NCBI GenBank assembly: GCA_963732345.1
Contig: CAVSZI010000009.1
Span: 124,001 to 188,000, forward strand
DNA length: 64,000 nucleotides
Direction of reading: 5' to 3'
Source of the DNA: Bog-532 sp963732345
Lineage (GTDB): Bacteria; Actinomycetota; Actinomycetes; Streptosporangiales; Streptosporangiaceae
Positions 43,359 through 52,023 of this stretch are shown here, piece after piece. Position 1 is the first letter of the stretch. Every line of letters begins with the position of its first letter. The notes below the pieces were generated by a model that had not been told where the DNA came from, searched no databases, and worked only from the letters and a program-made list of their open reading frames with translations. A program made the translations under genes and the position numbers.

Positions 43359-43414
43359 GCTCCCCAGCCTTCCGTTCCACTCTCACCGAGGCCCGTTCGG
43401 CCAATGATTGAACG

Positions 43415-43933
43415 TTAACCGGTCCGGGGTGGCACCGCCGAGCCAAGGCATCGAACAATGTCACGGCAGACGTCGGCGGGTTCGCGGCCGTCGGTGGGGA
43501 CGGTGTGCGTGGCGACCGCCTCGTAGGCGGCCAGCCGGCGGGCGTAGATGGCGGCCAGGCCGGGCCGGCGCAGCATCGGGCGCCCGTCGTCGCCACCGAC
43601 CCGCGCCAGCGCGCTGGCGTAGCCGACGTGCAGGTACACCACATCCACGGCGAGCAGCAGCCGGCGGGTTCCCGGGTGCTCCACGGCGCCGCCGCCGAGG
43701 GCCAGCACCGCGGGAGGGCCGTCGAGCAGCCCGGCGATGGTCTCGCGCTCGATCACGCGGAACGCCTGCTCGCCGTGGTCTTCGAAGATCTGCGGCACCG
43801 AGCGTCCCGCGCGTTCCCCGATCGCCACATCGGCGTCGATGAAGGGCAGCCTGAGCTGGCCAGACAGCAGACGGCCCACGGTAGTCTTGCCGGCCCCCAT
43901 GAACCCGATCAGGACGATCACGGCGCGGCCCAT
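43415..43933 (-). CDS. Second shikimate kinase
   Basis: 172 aa. Phosphorylates shikimate at the 3-OH. Walker A is GFMGAGKTTVG; FIDADVAIGERAG carries the shikimate-binding Asp; LALGGGAVEHPG is the canonical shikimate-binding Gly loop; GRPMLRRPG is in the lid. It is closer to the consensus than the aroK in the normal position. The ATG start lies inside a truncated aroQ, in a position where aroQ itself normally ends. Its relationship to the first aroK is discussed in the findings. Confidence 0.92.
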   Translation of the reverse strand: MGRAVIVLIGFMGAGKTTVGRLLSGQLRLPFIDADVAIGERAGRSVPQIFEDHGEQAFRVIERETIAGLLDGPPAVLALGGGAVEHPGTRRLLLAVDVVYLHVGYASALARVGGDDGRPMLRRPGLAAIYARRLAAYEAVATHTVPTDGREPADVCRDIVRCLGSAVPPRTG

Positions 43934-44001
43934 TGTCCCGGCTCGCGGATGGCGAGGCGGCCGAGGGTCGGGCCGTTGAGCACGAGCACCTGCGTGGTCA
44001 C
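43918..44001 (-). pseudogene. aroQ: Truncated 3-dehydroquinate dehydratase (aroQ stub)
   Basis: From a GTG overlapping the aroB stop (GTGA) the frame reads VTTQVLVLNGPTLGRLAIRE, the unmistakable start of type II dehydroquinase (VLVLNGPNLGRLGxRE in the family). It then runs into WAAP and stops after 27 codons, inside the second shikimate kinase. About 120 residues, including the catalytic Tyr and His, are missing. The start region and its translational coupling to aroB are retained. Reads as a remnant left after insertion or deletion. Confidence 0.85.
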
Positions 44002-45074
44002 CCGCACACCTCCAGATACGCCTGCTCAAGCAGTTCCTCGGACGGATCCTCGAGGATGGCCGGCCGGCCTGGGCCGTCCAGGACGACGAAACGCAGCCGG
44101 GCGTCCCGCACCTTCTTATCGACCGCCATCGCGGCGCGCAGTTCCGGCCACACGTCGGGCCGGTACGCGGTGGGGAGCCCGACGGAGGTGAGCACGCTCC
44201 GGTGCCGGGCCACGGTCTTGCTGTCCAGGCGAGCCGCGAGCCGGCTCAGTTCGGCGGCGTAGACCATCCCGATCGCCACCGCGTCGCCGTGCCGGAACCG
44301 GTACTCCTCGGTGCGCTCGATCGCGTGACCGAGGGTGTGGCCGTAGTTCAGCGTCTCGCGCAGGCCGGACTCGCGGAAGTCCGCGGCCACCACGTGCCCC
44401 TTGAACCGGATGGCCCGCTCGATCAGCTCCCTGGTGTGCCGCCCGTGCGGAACGGTGGCGCCCTCCGGGTCGTCCTCGACCAGGTCCAGGATGACCGGGT
44501 CGGCGACGAAGCCCGCCTTGATGACTTCGGCCAGCCCGGCGACGTAGTCGGCCCGCGGCACCGTCTCCAGCGTGGCCAGGTCGGCCAGCACCCCGGCCGG
44601 GGCGTAGAACGCGCCGACCAGGTTCTTGCCCGCGGGGATGTCAACCGCGGTCTTGCCGCCGACCGCGGCGTCGACCATACCGAGCAGCGTGGTCGGGACG
44701 AGCACGACCCGGACCCCGCGCAGCCACGTCGACGCGACGAAGCCGGCCAGATCGGTCACCGCGCCCCCGCCGACGCCGACGATGCAGTCGGTCCGCCCGA
44801 CGCGCTCGGCGGCCAGCCGGGACCAGAGCCCCGCCGCGACCGGGACCTGCTTGGCCTCCTCGCCGTCCGGCACCTGCTCGGCCACCACGCGGTAGCCGGC
44901 GTCTTCGAGCGCGCGGCGGGTGGGATACGCGACGTGCGCGACGCTGCCCGCGTGGATCACGAAGGCCGTGCCGGCCTTGTCCCCGACCAGGCCGGGCAGT
45001 TCGCCGAGCACGCCGGTGCCGACGACTACCTGGTAGGGACGCTCGCCGCCGACGGAGATCCTGGTGGCGGTCAT
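43998..45074 (-). CDS. aroB: 3-dehydroquinate synthase
   Basis: 358 aa. Second step of the shikimate pathway (DAHP to 3-dehydroquinate, NAD- and metal-dependent). Motifs: VGVGGGAVTDLAGFVASTWL, VPTTLLGMVDAAVGGKTAVD and NYGHTLGHAIER with the metal-binding histidine. Stop overlaps the aroQ stub start. The upstream neighbour is aroK, with ATGA overlap at 45071-45074. Confidence 0.97.
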   Translation of the reverse strand: MTATRISVGGERPYQVVVGTGVLGELPGLVGDKAGTAFVIHAGSVAHVAYPTRRALEDAGYRVVAEQVPDGEEAKQVPVAAGLWSRLAAERVGRTDCIVGVGGGAVTDLAGFVASTWLRGVRVVLVPTTLLGMVDAAVGGKTAVDIPAGKNLVGAFYAPAGVLADLATLETVPRADYVAGLAEVIKAGFVADPVILDLVEDDPEGATVPHGRHTRELIERAIRFKGHVVAADFRESGLRETLNYGHTLGHAIERTEEYRFRHGDAVAIGMVYAAELSRLAARLDSKTVARHRSVLTSVGLPTAYRPDVWPELRAAMAVDKKVRDARLRFVVLDGPGRPAILEDPSEELLEQAYLEVCG

Positions 45075-45577
45075 CGCTCCATCGCTTCGTGCCCCAGCCA
45101 GGCGGCGATCTCGTCGGTGATCTCTTCGGGCGCGAGATCGTCGGACGGCACGGTGAACGCGGCCAGCCGCTCGTAGACGGGGCGCCGTTCCTCGAGCATG
45201 CTGCGGAGCCGGCCGCGCGGGTTGCCGGGGATGATGACCCGCGGCCGGTCCAGGCCGAGGCGGCGCGCGATCGCGGTAAAGCCGGCCGCGAGATAGGCCA
45301 CGGGCTGCCCGGTGAGCAACCGCTGGATGCCCGGATCGAGCACGGCGCCGCTGCCCAGCGCGACCACCGCGCCGGCGGCGGCGAGCGCCCGCTCCGCCGC
45401 GGCGCGCTCCAGATCACGGAACGCCGGCTCGCCGTCATCGACGAAAATGTCACCGACCGGCTTGCCCGCCACGGCCTCGATCTCGGCGTCGGTGTCAACA
45501 AAGGGGGCGCCGAACTGCCCGGCCAGCATGGTTCCCACCACTGATTTGCCCGCCGCGGGCGGCCCCACCAGAACCAC
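45071..45577 (-). CDS. aroK: Shikimate kinase
   Basis: 168 aa, in the conserved aroC-aroK-aroB position. Walker A is GPPAAGKSVVG, the shikimate-binding Asp is in FVDTDAEIE, and the Arg is in DGEPAFRDLE. The normally invariant GGGA shikimate loop reads GSGA (ALGSGAVLDP), one Gly replaced by Ser. Only one usable start (GTG 45577, no strong SD) exists after the upstream stop, 32 bp from the aroC end. Confidence 0.9.
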   Translation of the reverse strand: MVLVGPPAAGKSVVGTMLAGQFGAPFVDTDAEIEAVAGKPVGDIFVDDGEPAFRDLERAAAERALAAAGAVVALGSGAVLDPGIQRLLTGQPVAYLAAGFTAIARRLGLDRPRVIIPGNPRGRLRSMLEERRPVYERLAAFTVPSDDLAPEEITDEIAAWLGHEAMER

Positions 45578-45608
45578 CAGGGCCGGCCGGTGGCGGGCGT
45601 CTCCACCG

Positions 45609-46787
45609 TCACGTGATCACCAGGGCGTCGATGTAGGCGCGCGCGTTACGGCGGACCTCGTCCACCGAGTCCCCGCCGAACTTCTCGGTCACAGCATCGG
45701 CCAGGACCAGGGCGGCCATCGCCTCGGCCACCACCCCGGACGCGGGCACAGCGGTCGCGTCGCTGCGCTGGTTGATCGCCTTGGCCGGCTCGCCGGTCTG
45801 CACGTCGATGGTGTCGAGGGCGCGCGGCACGGTGGAGATGGGCTTCATCGCGGCGCGGACGCGGAGCACCTCGCCGTTGCTCATGCCGCCCTCGACGCCG
45901 CCCGCCCGGTTGGTCCGCCGGCGCACCCCGTCCGGGCCCGTCTCGATCTCGTCGTGGGCCTGCGATCCGCGGCGGCGGGCGGTGGTGAAACCGTCACCGA
46001 TCTCGACACCCTTCATGGCCTGGATGCTCATGACGGCGGCGGCCAGCCGCGCGTCCAGGCGACGGTCCCAGTGCGTGAAGCTGCCCAGGCCGGGCGGCAG
46101 GCCAAAGGCCAGGACCTCGATGACGCCGCCGAGGGTGTCACCCTCCTTGCGGGCCGCGTCGATCTCCTCCACCATCACGGCGCTGGTCTTCGGGTGGGCG
46201 CAGCGCACAGGGTCCGCGTCGATCCGCGCCGCGTCCTCCGGGCCGGGCAGCAGCCCGTCCGGCGCGGCGACCGCGCCCAGGGCCACCACGTGACTGATGA
46301 TCTCCACGCCGAGCGCCTGGCGCAGGAACCGCCGCGCGACCTCGCCCAGCGCGACCCGGGACGCGGTTTCCCGCGCGCTCGCGCGCTCGAGCACGGGGCG
46401 GGCGTCCGTATGGCCGTACTTCTGCATGCCGGCCAGGTCCGCGTGCCCGGGGCGCGGCCGGGTCAGCGGGGAGTTCCGGGCCAGGTCCGCGAGCTCGGCG
46501 GCGTCCACCGGGTCCGGGGACATCACCGTCTCCCACTTGGGCCACTCGGTGTTGGCGATCCGGATCGCGACGGGGCCGCCGAGCGTGACCCCGTGCCGTA
46601 TCCCCCCGGTGAGCTCGACCTCGTCCTGCTCGAACTTCATCCGGGCACCGCGGCCGTAACCGGCCCGGCGGCGCGCCAGCGCGGCGCCGATGTCGTCGGT
46701 GCTCACCCGCACTCCGGCGGGCACCCCCTCGCAGATGGCCACGAGCGCGCGCCCGTGCGATTCACCCGCGGTAAGCCAGCGAAGCAT
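45609..46787 (-). CDS. aroC: Chorismate synthase
   Basis: 392 aa. Last step of the shikimate pathway (EPSP to chorismate, needs reduced FMN). Signatures: LTAGESHGRALVAICEGVP at the N-terminus, SPLTRPRPGHADLAGMQKYG, and RRRGSQAHDE. The ATG at 46787 follows AAGGGC; a TTG 21 bp upstream is rejected. Confidence 0.97.
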   Translation of the reverse strand: MLRWLTAGESHGRALVAICEGVPAGVRVSTDDIGAALARRRAGYGRGARMKFEQDEVELTGGIRHGVTLGGPVAIRIANTEWPKWETVMSPDPVDAAELADLARNSPLTRPRPGHADLAGMQKYGHTDARPVLERASARETASRVALGEVARRFLRQALGVEIISHVVALGAVAAPDGLLPGPEDAARIDADPVRCAHPKTSAVMVEEIDAARKEGDTLGGVIEVLAFGLPPGLGSFTHWDRRLDARLAAAVMSIQAMKGVEIGDGFTTARRRGSQAHDEIETGPDGVRRRTNRAGGVEGGMSNGEVLRVRAAMKPISTVPRALDTIDVQTGEPAKAINQRSDATAVPASGVVAEAMAALVLADAVTEKFGGDSVDEVRRNARAYIDALVIT

Positions 46788-46836
46788 GCCCTTGATCCTA
46801 TGGGGCAACGGACGGGCATTCGGTTATCAGCAGCGG

Positions 46837-47619
46837 CTACCGGAGGCCGCTGGCGGTGATGACCGCGATCGCACCGGCCAGCATGAACGGGCCGAACGCA
46901 AGCTGGGACTTGCGGGTCGCCTTCCCCGCGACGATCAGGCCGGCGCCCGCCACGGCGGCCAGCACGAACCCCGCGGCCAGGCCGATGACCAGTGCGGCGG
47001 GGCTGATCCACCCGAGGTACAGGCCGAGCAGCCCGGACAGCTTGACGTCGCCCCATCCGATGCCGGCCGGGTAGATCAGCGCGAGGATCAGGTAGAAGGC
47101 CGACGCGCAGGCCAGCCCGATGAAGGCGTGGATGAGGTGGCTGGCGCCGTCCCGGACGACCGGGGTGGCCGCGCCCAGCGCGGCGAACGCCACCAGGTAA
47201 GACCCCAGCGTGAGCATGTCCGGCAGCCGCCGGTGCGCGACGTCGATGAAGGCCAGCGCGACGGCGACAGCGGCCAGATACAGATAGGCGGGCAGCACCG
47301 GGCTCAGGCCGAAGCGCAGCCCCATCAGGGCGAAGACGATCGCGGTGAGCAGTTCGGCGGCCGGGTGCCAGGCACCGAAGGGCTCGCCGCAGTCCCGGCA
47401 GAGGCCGCCGGTCCGGGCCCAGCCGAGCAGCGGAACGATGTCGGCGGCGCGCAGCCCGGCCGCGCAGCGCGGGCACTCCCCCACCGGGTGCCTGGTCAGC
47501 TCGCCGAACGAACCGGAGATCGTCCGCGACGCGGGAACCCGCTCGATGAGGACGGTGACGTAGCCGCCGGCGAGCAAGCCGGCCGCCGCACAGACCAGGG
47601 CCACCGCCCAGGGTTTCAC
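46837..47619 (-). CDS. Prepilin peptidase, A24 family
   Basis: 260 aa, polytopic. Cleaves and often N-methylates prepilin-like signal peptides. The cytoplasmic zinc-site CxxC pairs are CPRC and CRDC; the two aspartates are in ALAFIDVAHRRLPD and GWGDVKLSG; FGPFMLAGA is close to the C-terminus. No pilus genes are in view; in actinobacteria this gene commonly sits beside aroC regardless. GTG start overlaps the SseB-like gene by 4 bp. Confidence 0.94.
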   Translation of the reverse strand: MKPWAVALVCAAAGLLAGGYVTVLIERVPASRTISGSFGELTRHPVGECPRCAAGLRAADIVPLLGWARTGGLCRDCGEPFGAWHPAAELLTAIVFALMGLRFGLSPVLPAYLYLAAVAVALAFIDVAHRRLPDMLTLGSYLVAFAALGAATPVVRDGASHLIHAFIGLACASAFYLILALIYPAGIGWGDVKLSGLLGLYLGWISPAALVIGLAAGFVLAAVAGAGLIVAGKATRKSQLAFGPFMLAGAIAVITASGLR

Positions 47620-48500
47620 CGGCGGACGCGGGGAGCGGGCTCCGCACGGGGAGCGGGCTCCGCCCGGGGAGCGGGCTCCGCACGGACCTCGATCCCGCGG
47701 CGTAGCCGCCCGGCAAGCCGGGCCGCGATCGTTTCGGCCGCGCGCTGAACGTCCGCGCGCTGAACGTGCGGGAGCGGCGCGGTCCCGGGCCGGACCATCA
47801 GGCGGATCGCGAGGTCGGTGCCCTCTCCTCCCCCGGCGAGTTCCGCCCCGGCGATCGCGGGCTCGCCGGCCAGGGCCTCGGCGACCTGGGCGTGCACGTC
47901 GGGATCGTCCTGCGGGGCAGGCGGCGGTTCACCCTTGGCGAGCGCGCCGAGCCGGGCGCCTTCGACGGCGATTGGGACCGGCCCCGCCACGTCGATCACC
48001 ACCGCGCACGAATCGGCCACCGCCGACTCCCACACCTGAGTGGCCAGCGCCGGAACGGGACGCGCATCGGCTCGCCACCGGATCAGGGCGTCCAGGGAGG
48101 TAAAGGCCAGCAGTGCCGGACGGCCATCCCGGCCGATAAGGGTGGGGAACGCCATTTCCCGGCCGGGGGAAGATCCAGAGGAGCCGCAGCTGCCCGCGGG
48201 GTGGGAGTCTGCGTGGCAGGCGTCGGCGAGGGCAGCGTCCGCGGGCCGGTCGTCCCCGGGGCGGTCGTCCCCGGGGCGCGGGTCCGCGGGCTCCACGGCC
48301 GCTGCGTCCGCGCGGTCGGCTTCGGGCCCGGCCTCGCGTTCGACCAGGGGAATCAGCAGCCGTGTCCCCGCCAGTGCGATGAGCGCCGCCTGCTCCGGTT
48401 CCCGGCCCGCGGCGTAGCCCGCCAGGATCGCGGCGACGCGCGGAACCGCCTTCCCGTCATCGCCGGCGAAGCGCTGGCCGCCGGTATTCTGCCCAGCCAC
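47616..48500 (-). CDS. SseB-like protein
   Basis: 294 aa. The central region (MAFPTLIGRDGRPALLAFTS then DALIRWR) matches the SseB N-terminal fold, a widespread actinobacterial family of unknown function. The N-terminal part includes LAGYAAGREPEQAALIALAG. A disordered linker contains PGDDRP repeats and the C-terminus consists of AEPAPR repeats encoded by an 18-bp tandem array. Overlaps the prepilin peptidase start. Confidence 0.85.
   Translation of the reverse strand: MAGQNTGGQRFAGDDGKAVPRVAAILAGYAAGREPEQAALIALAGTRLLIPLVEREAGPEADRADAAAVEPADPRPGDDRPGDDRPADAALADACHADSHPAGSCGSSGSSPGREMAFPTLIGRDGRPALLAFTSLDALIRWRADARPVPALATQVWESAVADSCAVVIDVAGPVPIAVEGARLGALAKGEPPPAPQDDPDVHAQVAEALAGEPAIAGAELAGGGEGTDLAIRLMVRPGTAPLPHVQRADVQRAAETIAARLAGRLRRGIEVRAEPAPRAEPAPRAEPAPRVRR
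47630..47683. repeat. 18-bp tandem repeat at the SseB-like 3' end
   Basis: Three copies of GGGGAGCGGGCTCCGCAC (the middle copy ends CCC). They encode Ala-Glu-Pro-Ala-Pro-Arg repeats at the C-terminus. Confidence 0.92.
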
Positions 48501-49149
48501 GGCTCTGACCTTACGCTGCGCGGGTGGCCCGGGCGGCCCTGCGCGGGGGCCCTCGCGCGGTACGGCGCCGCCCCGCTGATCCGGCCGCCACAGCTGGGCC
48601 CCGGTCTGCCGGTCGGTCCCTTAGCAGGCAGATCCGCTCACAGGCTATTTTCCGCACCGGAACGCTCCGCACTCCGGAAATTGCGCGCGCGGCGAGTCTT
48701 ATCACAAGATCGCCGTTAACACACCGCCGGAAGGGACCGGGATACGGCATATTTCGTTCGGCCAGCAAAGAACCTTTTGTAACCAAGCAACTCCGTTAAG
48801 TAATGGCGCGGTTGTTATTACGGCCCTGGCCAGGCTGAGGACCACGTGATTGGCCGAATCAGTTGAGAGCGCATTGTGGATATGGGACTCTCGTGAACGG
48901 CACAGCACTTCAGCCGGGGAAGAGATCGAGCTCTTTCCTTGTGTGGACGTGGGGATTCCGGCCCGGGGTGCGCGGAGAGGAGCCAGAGGTGAGGTTCGCG
49001 GTTGGCTGGCGGGCCGCTGCGTGCTCTCCCCGCGCAGTCGCGCGGAGCGGACGCGATCAGTCCGGCTTCGTGTGCCGCGCGCACGGCTCCCGGGACCACC
49101 GGCCGGCTCCAGCGTCGGCGGCACGGTGACCCGGCCCGGGCAGCAGATC
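48501..49149. other. Intergenic region upstream of the uncharacterised gene pair
   Basis: About 650 bp. The part from roughly 48690 to 48840 is clearly more AT-rich than its surroundings (for example AAGAACCTTTTGTAACCAAGC). Promoters for the leftward SseB-like gene and the rightward pair should both lie here. The plus-strand frame of the next gene is open from 48850, but that stretch reads as Arg/Pro/Ala noise. Confidence 0.5.
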
Positions 49150-49614
49150 ATGAGTATCGAGCCGGGTACGCCAATGCGGAAGGTCATTCCGCCGCGGCTG
49201 GTCGGGCCGTATCTCAACGGCCAGCGTTCCATCATCGCCGGTTTCGTCTACCGTGGGCGCGACGTCGCTTTCCGTGATCCGGCGGAATGCTTTGCCGCCC
49301 TCGGCCTCGGCTATGAGGGCTCCGAATTCACGGCCGGCATGCCGGAGGTCTACCTCCTCTCCTGGCTGGCGAGGGAGATGGACATGTACGTGGCGGCTTC
49401 GGGACCGGGTGAGCCCGGCGGCGGCTGGCAGGAACCGTCCCCGTCCGCGCGTGCCACGATGGCCACCTCCCACGTCCGCGTTATCCCCGAGTTCTACACC
49501 GATCCCATGCCGATCCCGGTGGGCGCCTCCATTTCCCGGCTCACCGCGCGCGGCGATGACCTCATTGCCAGGTACGACGGACTGGCGTGGCGGCGGCCGA
49601 CGAGGGAGGTATGA
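49150..49614 (+). CDS. Uncharacterised conserved protein, first of a gene pair
   Basis: 154 aa, function unknown. Notable segments: PPRLVGPYLNGQRSIIAGFV, GRDVAFRDPAECFAALGLG, and PEVYLLSWLAREMDMYVAAS. Predicted soluble, alpha/beta, no signal peptide. The start is uncertain: ATG 49150 and ATG 49174 (MRKVIPPRLVGP) are both possible and neither has a strong ribosome-binding site. The stop is 6 bp before the next start with GGAGG between, so the two genes form an operon. Real coding is supported by third-position GC and by the regular, non-repetitive composition. Confidence 0.8.
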   Translation: MSIEPGTPMRKVIPPRLVGPYLNGQRSIIAGFVYRGRDVAFRDPAECFAALGLGYEGSEFTAGMPEVYLLSWLAREMDMYVAASGPGEPGGGWQEPSPSARATMATSHVRVIPEFYTDPMPIPVGASISRLTARGDDLIARYDGLAWRRPTREV

Positions 49615-49620
49615 GCGAGC

Positions 49621-51531
49621 ATGCGATACCGGCTCATGGCGAGCTTCCAGGGTGCGCCGTACCAGGCGGGCATCGGCCCGTCTGACGAAGAGGTGACCCT
49701 GTTCGCGGCCTGCCCGCCGCCGGAGGAACTGGGGTTCCGCTCCTCGTCGGGCCACTGGCGAAAGCGGGTCAGCGTCGAGGAAATCGACGCCCTGTGGGAA
49801 TCGCGGCCCATCGGGCGATACCACGGCGAGCGCTGCATGGTGCTCGATGATCTCGGTGACCGGATGCACATCGCCTACCTCGGCCGGGACCTGTACATGG
49901 CGCGGCGGCTCGGTTTCTGGGAAGTGGACCGCGGCGTGTTCGAGGTCGTGGTGCCCCGCCAGGACATCACCGACCTGCGGGAAGAGCGGGGCGAATATGA
50001 GCTGGCCGTCCTCGATCCGGCCGGCGGCAGCCTGCCCGGCTCCTGGGACGGCGGCCACCGCGAGACCTGGGCGTCCAATCCGCGCGACTACGGCTCCGCA
50101 CCCGACACCGGCCCGCTCCGCTCGACGGCCGCGGGCCCCCCGCGCGGCCTGGTGGACACCGGGCCGTCGTGGGCCACGGACGCGCGCGGGCCGCAAGGTC
50201 CCGGCGGATGGGACGACGGCGGGTGGGACATGCGCGACGACCAGGCCCAGGATCCGCGGGACACGGGCACCTGGGCCGCCGCACGCGACCTCGATCCGCG
50301 GGACGCGCCGGAGTCCGGCGACCCGTCCCCGCGCGGCCGGGGTGGCTGGCGCGCCCGCGATACCGGCGGGTGGGAAGCGCCCGACACCGGCGCATGGGAT
50401 ACCCGTGAGGTAGCCGAACGGGCCGCCCGGGAGGCCGCCGACCGCCGGGCCGTGCCAGCCCCGCGGAGTACCGGGGGCTGGAGCGCCCGCGAGATCGCCG
50501 ACGCAGCGGCCCGGGAAGCCGCAGCCGGCCGTGCAACCGCGGCGGCCCAGGACGCCAGAAACACCGATCCCGGCTGGGACGCCCGGGGCCACGGCGGCTG
50601 GGGCGCCCCCGCCCAGAGCAACGGCGGGTGGGGCACACGCGAGGATGCCGACGGCTGGGACGCCCGCGAGGCGGCGACGGCGCGCCAGCAAGAGGCGGAC
50701 CGCTGGGATCCACAGGACACGGTGGCCTGGAGCCCGGTGAACACGGGCGAATGGGATTCCCCCTCGGCGACGCAGTGGAGTTCCCGTTCGATGAGCCCGG
50801 CTCACGCGCGGCCGCCCGCCGAGCCCGATACGCGCGCGGGGGCCGAATGGGAACCGAACGAAGTAGTGCGCCCGTCGGACTACCAGCACGAGGTGGTACG
50901 CCCGTCGAAGCACCAGCGGACCCCGGACGCGGCGGTGGTCTGGCACGGCTCCCCCACTCCCGAGGACACGGGACGCTGGGCCCCCCCGGCGCCGATGGAT
51001 GGCCGGGGAAACCCGCCGCGGCTCGCTATCACCAGCGGACCTTCGGCCGCGGTCCCCGCAACCGCGGTGGACCCGGGTGCCGCCTACGGCCTGGAGCCAG
51101 CCACCACGGAGTCCGCTTACCACCAGCCGTCGCTGGCGACCGAAACAGCAGCCGTGGCCGGGGCGAACGGGGCGGCCGTAGGCCGTCGCGTCAGCCGGAG
51201 GTCGTCCGGCAAAACGCGGGTGACCGCGCAGACGGTGTTTTCTCAGCTAATGGAGCTGGCGTCAATCCCGCAGTCGGCCTACGCGGTGGACGCTGAGGTC
51301 GACGGGGCGATGTGCCTAATCCCGGCCCGGGGCGGCTATGAGGTATTCAGTTCCGCCGATCGAACGCGGCACGAGGTCCGTTTCTTCGAGGATGAGGAAG
51401 CAGCCTATTTCTACCTCTTCGGCATCCTGGCCGCCGAGGCCGTACGGAGTGGTCACCTCGGACCGCAGACGGCTCCGCCCGGGCACCGCGGCAGGTCAGC
51501 GGAGCCCGGCTATCCTTCGGGCTTGCGATAA
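49621..51531 (+). CDS. Uncharacterised protein with a Trp/Gly/Asp-rich repeat region
   Basis: 636 aa in three parts. Residues 1-125 are a folded domain (MRYRLMASFQGAPYQAGIGP ... MHIAYLGRDLYMARRLGFWE, EVVVPRQDITDL). Residues about 140-390 are low-complexity, with more than 20 Trp in repeats of the form GGWxARDTGGW and stretches of EAA/AREAA. Residues about 533-612 form a second conserved domain (VFSQLMELASIPQSAYAVDA ... DGAMCLIPARGGYEVF, FEDEEAAYFYLFGILAAEAV). No signal peptide or membrane helix. I do not recognise a function. The C-terminal domain looks like a small alpha/beta scaffold seen elsewhere in multi-domain actinobacterial proteins. Confidence 0.82.
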   Translation: MRYRLMASFQGAPYQAGIGPSDEEVTLFAACPPPEELGFRSSSGHWRKRVSVEEIDALWESRPIGRYHGERCMVLDDLGDRMHIAYLGRDLYMARRLGFWEVDRGVFEVVVPRQDITDLREERGEYELAVLDPAGGSLPGSWDGGHRETWASNPRDYGSAPDTGPLRSTAAGPPRGLVDTGPSWATDARGPQGPGGWDDGGWDMRDDQAQDPRDTGTWAAARDLDPRDAPESGDPSPRGRGGWRARDTGGWEAPDTGAWDTREVAERAAREAADRRAVPAPRSTGGWSAREIADAAAREAAAGRATAAAQDARNTDPGWDARGHGGWGAPAQSNGGWGTREDADGWDAREAATARQQEADRWDPQDTVAWSPVNTGEWDSPSATQWSSRSMSPAHARPPAEPDTRAGAEWEPNEVVRPSDYQHEVVRPSKHQRTPDAAVVWHGSPTPEDTGRWAPPAPMDGRGNPPRLAITSGPSAAVPATAVDPGAAYGLEPATTESAYHQPSLATETAAVAGANGAAVGRRVSRRSSGKTRVTAQTVFSQLMELASIPQSAYAVDAEVDGAMCLIPARGGYEVFSSADRTRHEVRFFEDEEAAYFYLFGILAAEAVRSGHLGPQTAPPGHRGRSAEPGYPSGLR

Positions 51532-51537
51532 CCTCTT

Positions 51538-51552
51538 GCACCGGTACGGTGC
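51538..51552 (+). terminator. Short hairpin after the repeat protein
   Basis: GCACCG (51538-51543) and CGGTGC (51547-51552) with a 3-nt loop, 6 bp beyond the stop, followed by TTGTTTGG. A weak intrinsic terminator. Confidence 0.45.
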
Positions 51553-52023
51553 TTGTTTGGTCGGCACGCTGGTGACCGCATCTTGACCGCAATCACTGCC
51601 TTCCCCTTCGGCAGGGCTGACACAGTGACCGCAATAGCACGATCACTGACCGCAACCATTTCAGAAACCTTACGTCCATTATGGATGGGCTGCATTTCGA
51701 CGGCCGGGAGGACTAGGGTTCAACAGTCGGCGGGGCTGACGGTCCCCCGCTCCCCAAGCAGCCCCGTCGGCCCGCATCTCAGTAAGCACAGGACGACTCG
51801 GCCATTTATCGGGCCCGGCCGACCCCGGCACCGCGCGGCGCGCGAGATGCGCAGCAGACTATTTATTAACTCTCCCCGGTCGCCGCGAACGATGCAGCCT
51901 ATTTTCCCCGGGACTTATGCAGGGCTTTCACTATACTTTTACCGAATAGCGCCGTCGAATTAATGCTTCCTTGTGGCCGCCCTGGCCTCCTGTCCGGGAT
52001 TCACGGCCGGTACGGTGGGAGCC
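51553..52023. other. Intergenic region upstream of the DUF2877 gene
   Basis: About 470 bp, AT-rich towards the right (51850-51965, with stretches such as AGACTATTTATTAACTC). It holds four helically phased TGACCGCA repeats (51573-51654) and probably the promoter for the DUF2877 gene. No gene seen. Confidence 0.55.
51573..51654 (+). promoter_or_regulatory. Four phased TGACCGCA direct repeats
   Basis: TGACCGCA at 51573-51580, 51584-51591, 51626-51633 and 51647-51654. The start-to-start distances are 11, 42 and 21 bp, close to 1, 4 and 2 helical turns, so all copies face the same side of the helix. That suits cooperative binding by a regulator. Confidence 0.45.

Noticed and set aside
41050..43644. 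Single 864-aa frame joining pepQ to the upstream oxidoreductase region
   Set aside because: Only the pepQ part is protein-like; the upstream part is an out-of-frame reading of the LLM gene.
48850..49149. Upstream extension of the first gene of the uncharacterised pair
   Set aside because: The open frame is Arg/Pro/Gly-rich and has no conserved or structured features; it is treated as non-coding.
49057..51123. Minus-strand 688-aa frame opposite the uncharacterised gene pair
   Set aside because: Arg/Gly/Pro/Val-rich low-information sequence; the plus-strand genes have proper ribosome-binding sites and folded-domain composition.
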